A stretch of 64,000 nt of DNA from Glandiceps talaboti (GCF_964340395.1 NC_135563.1:12037151-12101150), one strand, 5' to 3'. Positions 25,267 to 37,704 are shown, numbered from the stretch's first letter. Translations and numbers: made by a program. The notes: generated by a model not told the origin, from the letters alone.

Positions 25267-25840
25267 GGTCAATCGTAAACGAAGCTATATATGGTACTAA
25301 GGTTTCACTCACTATCAACTTGATTGAAATAATTCGCTCATCAAAGACTCCCGTCTCCTGATCACAAATATCGTTCACAATCTGATAGTCCAGCTTCAAT
25401 GTGAATTTTCCGGCTTAATGGCCAAACCACTGAATTGATAGATCTATGACGATACAGTATGTTCAAACATAAGTTACTTAATTATGATGTATTATCATTT
25501 TAGCAGCAGAGCGCCCGCCTCTCTCACGACGCAAGCTCCAATAGAATCGTTTTTTAAATGTGGTATGAGCGCGATACGGTGTACGTGATGATCATTGTGT
25601 ACATACAATTGCTAAAAGCTATGATTGTGTCATCGAGTACTTCAGCACTTATATTATTTTTGTAAACGTACATTGCCTAGTTGACATGGTGTATCATACA
25701 AGATTCACTTAATATAATTTGACATCTGCAGGGAATCTGTGACAATATAACTCGCTTTTGGATCCATTTTACACAGCGTGGCCTGCGTTTTCTAGATTCA
25801 CCTTCCAGCAGATATCGCTCCGGTGTTTTTTCGTCTACAG

Positions 25841-25969
25841 ATCACAATATATTACCTAATGTCGGGATTGCCATCATTTTTCAATCGTGACCTTTTCTTC
25901 AGAAAACACAGCAAACATGAAACTTATCCATTTTTCTGTGTAACATTGTATCTCAAATTGCAGAATCAG
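25841..25969 (+). CDS. Candidate 129-nt internal exon
   Basis: A strong acceptor (GTTTTTTCGTCTACAG to 25840) and a good donor (AATCAG|GTGACA) bound 43 codons open in phase 0, including MSGLPSFFNRDLFFRKHSKH. A second strong acceptor (TTTCTGTACAG to 26128) lies 159 bp downstream with a following open frame in phase 0. This fits a small intron. No family is recognised. Confidence 0.25.
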
Positions 25970-26128
25970 GTGACACCGAAAATGCCATTTCCCATCATAA
26001 TATTGAAAACTGTTTTTCTAAGGACATTCAATTTTCATGTCTGTTCAAGTGGTATCATCTTAAACACCGTTTATATGTAAAAGTTCCATATTTGATGTCA
26101 TTACATGTATGTATTTATTTCTGTACAG

Positions 26129-26293
26129 GTCGTTGTTTTTATGAAAAGAGTCGATGCGAGGTGTCATCTTCTTCAAAACCATGCTTTTGCATATTCAGTG
26201 CTAGGGCTAACCCAGAATTGTTTTGACAAATGTTTTTTTTTTCCTTTTCAAATATGGGAGCAAGGAAAGCAAACATAGAGGTTGCACTTCTTA
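26129..26293 (+). CDS. Candidate exon sequence, frame uncertain
   Basis: After the acceptor at 26128 one phase is open for 56 codons to TAG. Another phase is open for about 32 codons and is cysteine-rich (CFYEKSRCEV, then PCFC). A perfect donor (CTTA|GTAAGT) at 26293/26294 follows a short MGARKANIEVALL frame from an ATG at 26254. These cannot all be right, so only the cluster of splice-like signals is claimed. Confidence 0.18.
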
Positions 26294-27093
26294 GTAAGTA
26301 TCTGTGATATATGTGTATGCGTCTGTTTGTTTATGACGAAATTAATTTCTCTCTTAAAGTCTCATGAATGAAACGCATATTTGTTTGAGCTAGGAAATGT
26401 AAGTGCGCCTTATTGTGAACATAAAATGAGTATTTATTGGTTCTTGATCTGATCTCCTAGCAACTTAACAGGAGTCCTCCGTTGCCAAGACGACGGATTC
26501 ATAAATGCAATTTGACAAAAACATGCTTGATATGTAGAGACAAAAAGCCGTGTCGAACAGTGATTGCAACTAATTCTATATATAGTTACACAGTAAGTTT
26601 AACCATGCCAACAGAGAATTCTCGATACATTGAAATAATAATGGTATATTTGTGTAAGTCATGGTTGAACCCCACAGTTTGACCACTGTCATTGTAACTC
26701 ATGTGTCGAGGGTTGTATTATACCGTCTATCATTAAGTGATAGACGGGATAAAAAACTGGGGGTGGACATGTAGAAAGAATTATGAGCATTTTGTTTACA
26801 TAAAGACAATTCATACATCAACTTTTCATTGAGTTTGATAATCGGATACAGTACTGACTCTAACAGTCGACATACATACAGACATTCGTACGACAGGCAG
26901 ACATACACGCACAAGGAGACAGACACGCACACTAACTCACCAGAAAGTGACATATTATAGCCACTCAAAGAGACACGTCGCATGCACACTAAGACACAAA
27001 TGTACATTCCCTCCCTCCCTCTCTCTCCTTAATTCAAAAGAATAAGGATGTAAAAAGTCGTTACTCAGAGTTTCACGCTTCGAACGATCTTCA

Positions 27094-27215
<122 letters not shown>

Positions 27216-27445
27216 ATATTGTCTGTGCATATAAATAGTTATAAAATGAAATTTGTGTGTGGGATGTGGCGGGTAGTTGGTGTGACGTATATATATATCC
27301 CATACTGTGTGGTTGTATACGTCATCAGCTTCTTGTCCCAATGTAGTAATATAATGATATTAGATCTCTGCCCCAACAAATACAATTTCACTTTCTATGA
27401 ATAATTAATGTCCATTTTCAATTCACCCCTTCATTCCCTACACAG

Positions 27446-27546
27446 GTTAAACGCCACCATTGTTATATTTATACGAAGCTTGTCAATATTCTCTCGTGTT
27501 AGTCTTCGAAAGTGGATGCGAAAATGAAAATGAAAAACCCAATAAA
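27446..27546 (+). CDS. Candidate terminal exon with very strong acceptor and AATAAA
   Basis: TTCACCCCTTCATTCCCTACACAG (to 27445) is the best 3' splice site I saw in the window. One phase (one base, then TTA AAC...) is open for 26 codons to TGA (27525-27527). AATAAA follows at 27541-27546. Phase 0 stops after 18 codons. A longer frame to 27690 rich in Cys, Asn and Glu exists in the third phase, but it has a stop immediately after the acceptor. Acceptor and hexamer are seen; the reading frame is not decided. Confidence 0.22.
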
Positions 27547-27699
27547 TGTATTGATTTAAAATGTCGGTCGTTAAATATAGGCAGTGAATGGGGATTTGAT
27601 GTATCCCCCGTAACTAGGCCTAACAAATGTCTTTTTCTTCACCGGAAAGAAATAAGACTGACTTACCCGAAGCTTCGAATCCGTATATGAATAACCACG

Positions 27700-29700
27700 A
27701 AGATAACTATAATGGTATTTTACGGTGTATTTGCGTCCTCTGGAAAAACAAACACAGGACATGATATACCCACATGTGTTTGGCTTTCAAACATGCCCAT
27801 CAACTAACCTCGCTGTTGACCAGATTATACTATTGTAGTTCGCAATAAAAGGTGTCGACGTCATTTGCCACTTAATGAGCAATAGATCAAATATACATTT
27901 AACGTTTAGTAATTAGACGTGCTGTTATATTGTTGCCTGCCTACAATGAACAACCATAATTACGAGTTCACGACCTTTGTATATTGCTTTGACTGCAAAA
28001 TAAGATATGTAATTCATGAAGAAGATTCATTTAGAAGCGGCATATTATTTGTATACATAAATTACAGAATATCAACAAAAGAGGTATAACCATGGATACA
28101 TAAATAGTTCTGGGCTCAGACTTCTGCAGACTTGAAGGGTGGTTTTATCGACTCGTTTGTAGGGGAAAAGGGAATAATAATAATACACCTAACTATAAAG
28201 TAGTGTAAATTTGAAATGCAATGCCTTGTTGTGAATAGGTTTTACATTTTGGCTTTATTAAAATCCGACATAGATAATGCAGTAACAGTTGTGTACGTTC
28301 ACTGCTACTTTGCATTTCTGTGAAATATTCAACATGGTCAGCTAATTAAATTCTAATTACTTAAGTTTCTTTTGCTAACTAATTACCTGATAACCCCTTA
28401 TTTGGTTCATTGACATTTACCAATCTCCTATTTAGTTTAAATTTTAATAACGCTAGCTTTAAATGAGTGTTACTAATTGACTGTTGTCCCTGCCGTTATG
28501 ACAATTTCCTTCGTGTTGTATAATTGAAAGTCGAGTGCTAATCTGAAAGCTTAGGGACATCAAGTCAGCCTACTAATTTCCAAATTAAACTGAAATTATC
28601 TGAACAACATCTAATCAAACCATGGTGGTTATTACACACAATACTGTGTCACCTTGGAAAGAGTTGCCAGTATGTCTCGACGATGGCGAGGGCATTAACC
28701 CCCCCCCCCTCCCGCCCGCAATGACTCATGCGGGTTAATACAGTGATATGACATCATTAAACGTCCAAATATTATTTCTACATTATAGTATTGAGTCAAG
28801 GAGTTATTTCAATGTAATAATTCACGTATCAATTATGGTACTGTACTCAACCAGCAAAATACTATCTATAATAGCAAACACACGTGATACCATTATATTA
28901 TGAATATCGAAAACGTTATATTACAGGGTAATCCTCTTTTTTGTTTGACATTTCCACTACAGTATTTATACAAGAGGTAGCTACGAAAAAAATTAATGTA
29001 ATAACCCTGGCAGAAAGGTAATATCCTGATTGAATCCATATAAATTCATCACAAATTCAACTTCATCAAACAATATAACTTACTCGCATCACGGTAACGT
29101 TCATGTCACATCAGTCTTATATATATTTCCATTAACCTTGACTTTAAGGCAAATAGCTTTGTAGTCCCTGGATGATGGGAAACAGTGTCATAACTTCAAG
29201 TCTTAAGGAGAAGACATCTAAAAGCCTGTCAGGGAAATTAGATCGCGTACTTGCTTATATGTGCATGCCTTTAAGGGTTATTAATCTAACGTTTAGTACA
29301 TTATTTTTTTATCTGTGTTTTCATTTATTTTAAAATATTGCTGAGATCCTAGAATTATTTCCATCCAATTGCAAAGTAGTTGTAATCGCGCACGCCAATC
29401 GTGTTCTAATGTCAATATTGAATGAAAATAGACATGGTGTAGATATTATAAATTGTAAGCCATTAAAATGCCAGACCCTATCCGACAACGTAGAAGCTTG
29501 CTACGTACTCGAGTTTTATGCAGGATTTTCATCTCATCGAGAAGACCAACACTGGGCCCGCCGACGGAAGCTTTTTGAGAGATCATGAGCTTTAAGACTA
29601 AGAGGCAAAAAAGCAGATCCTTTAAATGCTACAGTGCATGCTTACAAACTCGGGATTGGATATGTTATACCAACAGATTGTGTTTGGGTCATAATGAAGT
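27700..29700. other. No recognisable gene
   Basis: AT-rich. It contains a C-run with a small hairpin at 28.70 kb and an isolated strong acceptor near 28.965 kb (TTCCACTACAG) without an adequate frame. Confidence 0.4.
28699..28738. repeat. C-run plus hairpin around an AP-1-like palindrome
   Basis: C11 at 28699-28709 is followed by a CCCGC...GCGGG hairpin whose loop is AATGACTCAT, containing TGACTCA. Flanking TTAACCC and GGGTTAA also pair. The C-run could form a G-quadruplex on the minus strand. Confidence 0.5.
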
Positions 29701-29718
29701 ATCCCATTCTGTCAACTA

Positions 29719-29763
29719 ACCATCACCACCACCACCACCACCACCACCACCACCGCCGCCGCC

Positions 29764-29818
<55 letters not shown>

Positions 29819-29821
29819 GCA
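29719..29821. repeat. (CAC)n-(CCG)n-(CAA)n triplet microsatellite
   Basis: CAC/ACC triplets, a short CCG block, then about 19 CAA triplets. The His-Arg-Gln homopolymer frame across it is a repeat artefact. Confidence 0.95.
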
Positions 29822-29829
29822 ACAAAACA

Positions 29830-31090
29830 GGATATGTTTTTTTAAATATGTTCATTATCCTTCGTTCTGTTATTGCTACATAAATTCCTACATATGTATT
29901 TATAAGCCAATTTTTGTTGCCAGCTTATGTGGCTTGTATATATCTGTCTAACTGAAGAGGGCGCAACAGTCACGTAAAGCCTAAAAAGTGACAGTTTTCA
30001 GAAAGTTTTCAATCAGTGAGATCCTCGTGAAGGAAAACGTGTTGTTAATTTGGCCTCATTACTTCATTGTTGGTTGGACCAATATAGCGACGAACTTCAT
30101 TAAGGTTAACTTAGGTGTGGCATTAACCTTTATACTGATGTCTTTTATTAATTTCGTATTGCTTGGCCCTCACGTTGACCAAGGGATCCCGTTGACTTTG
30201 AAAATTGTGCAATTAACAAGGACAAGTTCAATCAGTGTGTACAGTGACTTTCCAGTGGTGTCGGCCAAGTTTAAAATATCGCGATATCGAAAGCTGGATT
30301 TCATCATTCTGAAAACGAATTCATATTGCACTAATCGAGACATCATGCCCAATACTTCATTAATGTAAGATATGCCCTATGTAAACATGCCATAAAAACG
30401 AAAACATGGTTGGAAAAATACGAGCCTTAATAGTGACAATGAACTCTACATTTCAAAATTGAGAATATCATCTATCGATGCTTTGTTCCACCTTCCTTCA
30501 CTTTAGAATTGAAGCGCCTTCACGCGGTGATTTTTCAGAGAACCCTGAATAAAATCGGATCACAATAGATTAACATAATCTATATATCTATGACTTTTTG
30601 TTTAACGTCATTAACGGCCAAGATAGTGGTGAGTACGTGTCAATCTTATGGAAACTGACAACGTCACATTGCTAAGCTTATCACAAGGAAAATGACGAAT
30701 ACCCTCCCCTCTAAAAATAATGCGAAAGCTAAAAAATGAGATTCACATTTTTATTTCTTACTAGGTGGCATTATTGATAAAGCTCGACTTTCTTGTAAAT
30801 TAACATTCTTTGTACATTAAGTGCATATTGCATGACAACAGCTATTTCTAGTTAATTGGAAAGTGTGATAAACGTTTAAATTAAGGAGAAAACAAGGGAA
30901 ACATTACATACTTTTCAGGTCAATCAGAAATCTACCAATGTAATCCTATATTTTCAATAATAAGGAATTTATCTAAATCTCGCGTACTATGTGAATAATG
31001 TTTGTAGCTTTATTTTTATTTAACATATCCCTATCATATTTACCCTGAGTGAAGTTCACGTTACAATGAAATTCGCGAAACCTGAAAGTA
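29830..31090. other. One 126-codon open frame, no recognised gene
   Basis: The plus-strand frame 29988-30368 is long for this AT-rich DNA but has no motif. A shorter minus-strand frame overlaps it. Nothing else is evident. Confidence 0.4.
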
Positions 31091-31093
31091 AAC

Positions 31094-31510
31094 ATCGTCT
31101 GGTTCGACAAACATGTTACTAATTCTGCTTCATTTTATCGTCTTGCTCAACAAAAATCTTACCAACAACAGTGTTACATGTTATCGTCTGACTCAACCAA
31201 AATCTTACTAACGTTGCTATATTCATCACATTGTTCCGAATCAGCAAATACGCTTATCTGTGTTGGTAAGATTTTCGATGAGCCAGATGATAAAATGTAG
31301 CACTGTTGGTAACATTTTTGTCCAGCCAGATGATAAAATGTGGCACTGTTCGAAATATTGTTGTTGAATAAGACAATGAAATGACGCCGTGTAACTTTGA
31401 AAGATTTTCGTTGAGTCGGATGATAAAGTGTAGCAGTTTTAGTAAGGTTTTGTCGAGTCAGATCTAGACAATGTAATGTAATAGTAAGATTTTTGTCGAG
31501 CTAGAGAACA
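31094..31510. repeat. 43-46-bp minisatellite in two opposed blocks
   Basis: Three units lie in one orientation (ATCGTCT landmarks at 31094, 31137, 31183). They are followed by about six units in the reverse orientation (CAGATGA-like landmarks at about 31283, 31327, 31370, 31417, 31459, 31498). The unit on the minus sense reads GTTGGTAAGATTTT...GAG(C/T)CAGATGATAAAATGT. The two blocks can fold back on each other across ~45 bp. Confidence 0.75.
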
Positions 31511-31514
31511 TTTT

Positions 31515-33140
31515 GTTTAAGTTTTGTGATTTTAATTTTTACTTTGCGAAGGTCAATGACCTTCGTAACTAAATTTAGTGTTCTTAATTTACATCAGGTC
31601 CCCTGTGCATCTCATTGTTGTATTTAATTGTTTTGTAGTTGAAAGAGCAATCTACATAAGGTTATGTCAAAAAGAACGTACTGTAAATCGCCTGTCTAAT
31701 GATGTATTATAATGTAAATTATATTTAAATGAGATCGATTTGAATACTCTCAGGAAAATAGGCATGTACGCAATGCCCTCTGTAAGTATTCAAAATAGTT
31801 TTAAAAGATTGTGGATGTTTTGAATGCACTATATTAACATAATCCAAATTTTTTTCACTAAGCAATTCTTTAAGGATTTTGAGACCGGGTTATTGCAATA
31901 TAATGACTGTATTGACACTTCAAATGCCCTAAAGATCTCTAATCAAACGCTTGACCGTTTTCTAGCACACTATCGCCCAGACTTGTCAAACATGTGATTT
32001 TCATTTCAATTTCCATTTACTTCCGTCGGCTTAAACACTTACATTTGTATATTAGTTATTCTGCAGGCAGGTATATTTTAAAGTAACTCGGGCAAACTTG
32101 AGAAATGTTCTTTACGTTAACCTTATCTAGTATCTTCGCAGTGATGTGGAATCAAGTTGTGTATTGAATTGAATGCAACGTCTCCATATATCATTGGTAA
32201 TTAAATAATGCATGGCATTGTGCATTTCACTATGTTCCTGATAGCAACAGCAACATTTGGGTGCACACAAAATTGCAATCATAGCATCATTCATTCGGTT
32301 TGCTTAACTGCTATGCTACAGTTTCCACTGTTGTCATGACAATCAAACATACTATACCCCACTGAGTAGCATTATGGATAGAATCCTTCAGATGAAACAA
32401 AAATAATACAATCTCAGAAAACTTAAAAGCTCAAATCTGGTCATTGTCTCTTCAAACAACAAAGGACCAAATTGGCAGAATTTTTTTACGAATCCTTAAT
32501 TAAACATTTGTTCATATACTATATACAAGTTTCCGTTATATTCAAATTTTAGTCGAAACGAGACAGTAAAAAGCTTGCGCCATCAACACTTGAGTTCGAT
32601 TTCTTGCAACAAAGACTTGACTTCAATCTATATGTCCCCTCTTATGAATACACCCAATCTTTAAAACTATTGATTGTTTTACACCACATGATTTGCATTA
32701 GAGGATTTTTTTTCACGGTAATTGAACAAAAATTGACATATCACTCCGGTAATTTCAACACCTGTTGAAACGTTATACTTCAGCATAATGTCTTGAAAGA
32801 GGGGATTTAAAATATTAATCTCATGTCCGAGAAAATCCAATCGATATTATTGATAACGCGGATGTTTTAATGATGCTAAGAACACTGAATGGAGCTAATT
32901 CATTTTGGTATTTTATGAATGTTAGTCGTTAAGAGCTCACGACAAGTTTTATATATATTTTAACAGGTACTGTAAAATGATAAACGTACACAAGTATCGT
33001 TGACAAATTCCAATTATTGTTGTTATGTTGTATCAGTTCAAATGATGGAAATCAAAACAGGCAAAGTCGCCTTCTATATATCTGAACTTTGTATTGTCTT
33101 CTATACTCACAACTGTCCGCTTCAAGGAGGGAATTAAATA
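31515..33140. other. No recognisable gene
   Basis: I searched here for the reverse transcriptase part of the Penelope-like element downstream and did not find it. Only short frames are present. Confidence 0.45.
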
Positions 33141-34200
33141 GTTGCTGAAACTGTTCTGAATACACAGATTATGTTGTCAAACCTAGGAAATGTTCTGTAT
33201 CTACAACAACATGATGGCGTGTCTTTCTTTGAAAAAAAAATATTTGGATTTGTTGAACGTGGTTATCCAGTGTCGGTTACCAATGCGGCTTTACAAAAGT
33301 GTCATCTTTGTCTAGAGAAGTATGTATCAAATCACACGATCAGAAGAGTAATAACGATCGTCCCAAATTGGCTCCTTACATACATACCATCCCTTTTCCA
33401 ACAGAGTTAAGAACATAATGTACAAGCATTTTAATATTTTACGTTCTAATAGGGTAACCAATTCATTATTTCCCGAAGCACCTTTAACAGCTTGGTACCA
33501 ATCTCAGAGATATGGTGGTCCATACAGAACAACATGTTTTGAAAGTTAATGCTGGTTCATTTCCATGCGATCGTACTAGATCGCGATGTGGTACATGTCG
33601 TTTCATTATTTTCATTCACTAATCATTTTTTGGACCTGAGAACAGTGTCGCTGTTACGAGTAGATTTACTTGTATCAGTTCTAACGTAGTGTATTGCATT
33701 ACAATTTACATGCCAGAAATGCGTTTTTTATACAGGTTCGACTGTACGTCGTCGTTACCAGACAAAAGAATTGTAACTATCCCGTATATATGCATTTTAT
33801 TACCAAAGATCATAGTGTATTAGATATGTCTATTTCAGGAATTTGTAAGGTTTCTGGCGATGAGGATCGATTGACGTTGAAGGAGGAAGAAATAATTTTC
33901 CGTTTCGAAACGCTGGAACCCCATGGACGTAATGAATTATTTACATCATTCCCTAATATCTAACTCAGTCTACGCTTATTCTATCTTTCAGGCGTGTTCT
34001 ATAGGGTTCTTTTTGGTGCGCGTGATTTTAAAATCTTATTGCGCGTACCTAACCGGTGATAAGCTTAAATAGTCGCGCGGTATTCGTTCTATTCAATAAC
34101 ATTTAGATATATAGTCGGGTGGTAACCTGCTATATATCGTGCCTTGATATCCTTGATAAAGAATTTTGATTCGAAATGTCGGATTGTATTTATTTATTCG
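33141..34200 (+). mobile_element. Penelope-like retroelement, dead 5'-truncated 3' end
   Basis: Successive plus-strand segments in shifting frames match the C-terminal part of a Penelope-like polyprotein. About 33171-33330 has FVERGYPVSVTNAALQKC, like the RGYP block after the reverse transcriptase fingers/palm. 33385-33546 has TYHPFSNRVKNIMYKHFNIL. 33554-33700 has GSFPCDRTRCGTCRF, a CxxxxCxxC-type linker, then FTCISSNVVYCI, the start of the GIY-YIG nuclease. 33729 on has YTGSTVRR, in place of the usual YIGxTxRR. About 33760-33960 has the tail with LKEEEIIFRFETLEPHGRNE. At least four frameshifts and several stops show it is dead. The upstream reverse transcriptase core is absent, typical of 5' truncation. 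The 3' end is set at the tail motif near 34.18 kb. Family assignment is from known Neptune/Penelope motifs. Confidence 0.88.
34151..34182 (+). ncRNA. Possible decayed hammerhead-like motif in the element's tail
   Basis: Penelope-like elements are known to carry hammerhead ribozyme motifs. Here CTTGATAAAG is followed by a small GAAT/ATTC stem and CGAAATGTCGG, resembling CUGAUGA-stem II-GAAA. Core positions equivalent to C3 and G8 appear as T and A. The full three-stem fold was not established. Confidence 0.25.
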
Positions 34201-34249
34201 GACTGTATAAGTCGTTCCTTATGCATTACAAGTTTACTCAGTTGTTGTT

Positions 34250-36780
34250 TTTTGAAGTGTCATGAGCATATATGCTGTGCATAACTATACTACAATGTGT
34301 TATAAACAAATACGATTGATGGTAACAACGCTTCAAAAACATACATTAGCACAAAGAAAATGTAGCGCCATCTGAGGTCTCTGTTACTTATTGTCAGCCA
34401 AAACCTTCAAATTCACTATACGCAAATTAAAGTACATTTTCTTAGGAATCAAACCATCCTTAAGACGTTTATGACAGTCTCAATATATATTTTAGTTATC
34501 GTTTCACTGGCATGACAGAATATCCCCACAGATGCCTCTTTTAAAATTCCAGTCCGACACTTGTATGAGTAACTTGTTTACTTCATTGTTCGAGATATGT
34601 GTCGGAACAATACCACTAATCAATAAGAGGGTGAAGTAGTATGTAACAACGAGAGGCCATTTTCATACAATTATTAATATATGATATACATAGTAGTTGC
34701 GTGTGTCTTAGAAAAAAAGGTACTGATATTTCCCATAGATCACGTAGTTAGACATTCTAGTGTGGCCTTGGTTATTACAATACTGTGTTTATTTCGAATA
34801 TAATGAACCGTCGCTAATTAGATTAGTATGCATAACTGTTGCAGTGTGAATAGCATGTAATTAGGTAATGGACCCGAAACCGACATGAATATTTTGAAAT
34901 GTATTAATTATAAATAAATAAATATGATATATACTTTTGTTGAATGTACAAGGTGGTCATTTTTGACTGGTTCACATCTAACCTAGGAGGCTGTAGAACA
35001 ATTACAAACTTAAGTCATTTTCACTTAAATCGAAATTATCAACACACGTTGTACGTTTCAAATTCGCTAGAATGTTTTCAGGCTATTATCTTAATAAAAG
35101 TGTGAAAGATCAAGAGTATAACTAGCAGCAATTAATAAAATAAACAAAACACTATTGCAATCAACAAAACACAGCGTATTAAGGGATCAAACATTGAGAA
35201 ACTATACAGTGCTTATAGTGTAAAGAAAATCGATCTCAGATATCGACCTGCCTTGTAGGAGTTTTAGGTTTTCAGTTCTGATGTCGTCACTTTGTGATAT
35301 TCTCGGCATCTGTTCTCATTACCCACCCGTTTCGACCCATCGTCTGACGGATAATATATTAAAAATTGTCAATCGCTCTCCGATCTTCCTTTAATATCCG
35401 AAGGGAAACTGTGACGTAAGGTGCATATTCGATGAGCCATTCCAAGGTTTGTTCTCTGTCTGTTGTCGAAGCCAATGACCAACGCTAAGGCAATTAACCG
35501 TAACGTTGCATAACATCTCTATCTGAATGCACTGACACGTCAACTAACAAGAAGCTCGACAAATGACATTTTGTAAGGGAGGACCCAGTTTATGCCTAGT
35601 TCTATTAATCTAACGTTGATACATTTCGAGACAATGTAATTAATGTGAACTAAAAAGACGTCAAATCATCAATCCTATCAACAAGAACACTATGCATTGA
35701 ATATACAGGTACTGTTGGAAATTAACTATGCTTTTTAGAACACTCAAAGTAACGAGTCCCCCGTCCATGATAGGTACGTCAGAATTGCAGGATGATCGTG
35801 CGAAGTAATTTATTTTACAATTTATACTACGATTGCGTTGCGCTGTAGGAGTATCCTCTGTTAAGTAATTTCATTGTACAATATTTTGCAGATAGCTGGA
35901 TGTTTGAATAAAGCTTTATTAAGTTGATTAAAGCTTTGAAATATTCTAATATGGATCAATAGGGATTTTCTTACATCCATCTCTACAATTGTTCATTTCA
36001 CCGTATATACAGTCATTTCGTTTTGAGATCATCACATTCCGTTAGTACAAGTGTTACCCCACGATGCAAAACGTAACATATTTAGTACGATTAATTGATG
36101 GCTACGGAAGAAAATTATGATAATACCGGGCTTTGTTTTGACCAGTTATTTAAACTTCAAAGTGGTTTGCGAATTATCATAGTTACATTTTACAATTATT
36201 GTTTGGTGTATTTTGACTTCAAAATGTACATTTCAAAATGTGAGATCCCCAAGTGTTACTGTACATGCAGGATATATATTCAAATATCTGTCATGTGCTT
36301 CACTAACATAGTCCTTAAACATTACAGTTAAAGCAGTTGATTCGATAATTGTCTAAACACTAACAAAGGTAAAGTCGAGCAATTACATGTAAAGACATTG
36401 GGTTTAAACTATTGCTGCGACGAGTTACACGCATATTCAAGGTCCCTATTAACATACAGCGTTAAATTAGTTACGTCGCTCTGTCAGCCTGAGGCAGCTA
36501 GAGATATGATTGACTAGCACACTCGCAAAGAAGAGAGAAGCGTTATATACTCACATACACGGCTGAAATGTGACGAAGACAGGTCACTTCACGCCTTCTA
36601 TGTTCTCGTTAAACGAAACTCATGATTCTATAAGACGTCTATAAGAGGAAAACTGCACGGCGCATTCACTTTTTAATGAGACCGTCTGGCGCCTATGATG
36701 GTTGTAACGTCATTACAACTTGAACGACCATATAGATGATTGATATTCACGCAAGTCAACAAATTAAGATGAAGTAACTA
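34250..36780. other. No recognisable gene
   Basis: AT-rich unique sequence. A minus-strand GACGATGGGTCGAAACG near 35.32-35.34 kb loosely recalls Penelope tail motifs, but nothing around it supports an element. Confidence 0.4.
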
Positions 36781-36783
36781 TAC

Positions 36784-36950
36784 CTTATCACATGTGTATC
36801 TGCCGTACAGGTCCCGATCAGACGTGTCAGGATGGATATCGCTCCAGTTGGGAAGATGTCTCGAACTACTGTTAGTAGGACACAGTACGACGGACTATTA
36901 TCTGCGTGGTTCTCGAGCTCCGAATGTGATTTGTCCGCTTTTAGCTTCAT
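36784..36950 (-). CDS. Candidate first coding exon, unknown protein
   Basis: Minus strand: ATG at 36950 followed by 55 open codons in comparatively GC-rich sequence, to a good donor (ATAAG|GTATAG; exon edge 36784, phase 2). It starts MKLKADKSHSELENHADNSP and then becomes hydrophobic (YCVLLTVVRDIFPTGAISIL), like a cytoplasmic tail entering a membrane segment. The ATG context is weak. Upstream on the same strand are a CRE-like TTACGTCAG just before the ATG, a CCAAT near 37.07 kb and TATAAA near 37.15 kb, though not in standard order. No downstream exon was identified. Confidence 0.25.
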
Positions 36951-37385
36951 TCAAGTGTTAAGCCCTGACGTAATGAATAATTAATGCGGGCAGTTCATAC
37001 AACCGCTATTTACCGAGGTACCTTGTTACATTAGATCTCCTGGGAGAGTCGACCAATACTCTTTGCGTCTGATTGGCTAATGTGATGTCTGGATGACTAG
37101 TCCAATTGTTGATGTGTTTGTTTGTGATACCCGTAAACGTACACGTTTATAAAGCCCGGTAAACCACTGATAAAAAGCTTTATAGATCTGAAGTGGGTTG
37201 CTAACAAAAGGAGCCAGCGTACTGGAACATTCTCGAAGACGACGGAATTACTTGCAATAATCATAATGAAACATATACTGAGACGATAACAAAAGCATTG
37301 TTTAATTATTAATGATTCAGTCCGTCAGTCAGTCAGTCAGTGAACCAAGCGAATACATCTGTAAAACAATCCTACAGCTGACCAA

Positions 37386-37388
<3 letters not shown>

Positions 37389-37461
<73 letters not shown>

Positions 37462-37560
37462 CCTACCTACCTACTTACCTACCTACTTATAAATCTACCC
37501 ACCCATCCACCTACCAAACAACCTACCTACCAACCTACTAACTATCTATCTAATTACTCA
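37389..37560. repeat. (ATCT)n microsatellite grading into degenerate (CTAC)n
   Basis: Perfect ATCT units to about 37460, then CTAC/CCAC/ACTT variants. Ser-Ile-Tyr-Leu repeat frames are artefacts. Confidence 0.95.
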
Positions 37561-37658
37561 CTTATCAACCAATCCCTTTTAAAGAGATTAAATGAGTCAG
37601 CATGCTCATGAGTTGGGTGTGAGTTTGTGAATTTAAGATTCGTCGATCGATCATCGAT

Positions 37659-37682
37659 TGGTTGGTTGGTTGGTTGGTTAAT
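37659..37682. repeat. (GGTT)n microsatellite
   Basis: A short block of GGTT units between the ATCT and GAGT arrays. Confidence 0.85.
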
Positions 37683-37704
37683 TGCTTGGCTGGCGAGCAG
37701 ATGA

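Noticed and set aside
27460-27690. 76-codon Cys/Asn-rich frame as an exon
   Set aside because: An in-frame stop lies immediately after the only good acceptor and there is no ATG.
29634-29951. 105-codon frame with poly-His, poly-Arg and poly-Gln
   Set aside because: The homopolymers come from the triplet microsatellite; the flanks have no coding signal.
31515-33140. Upstream reverse transcriptase domain of the Penelope-like element
   Set aside because: No RT motifs found in any plus-strand frame; the copy appears 5'-truncated.
35300-35480. GACGATGGGTCGAAACG (minus strand) as a second Penelope tail
   Set aside because: No protein block or poly-element context around it; short words like this occur by chance.
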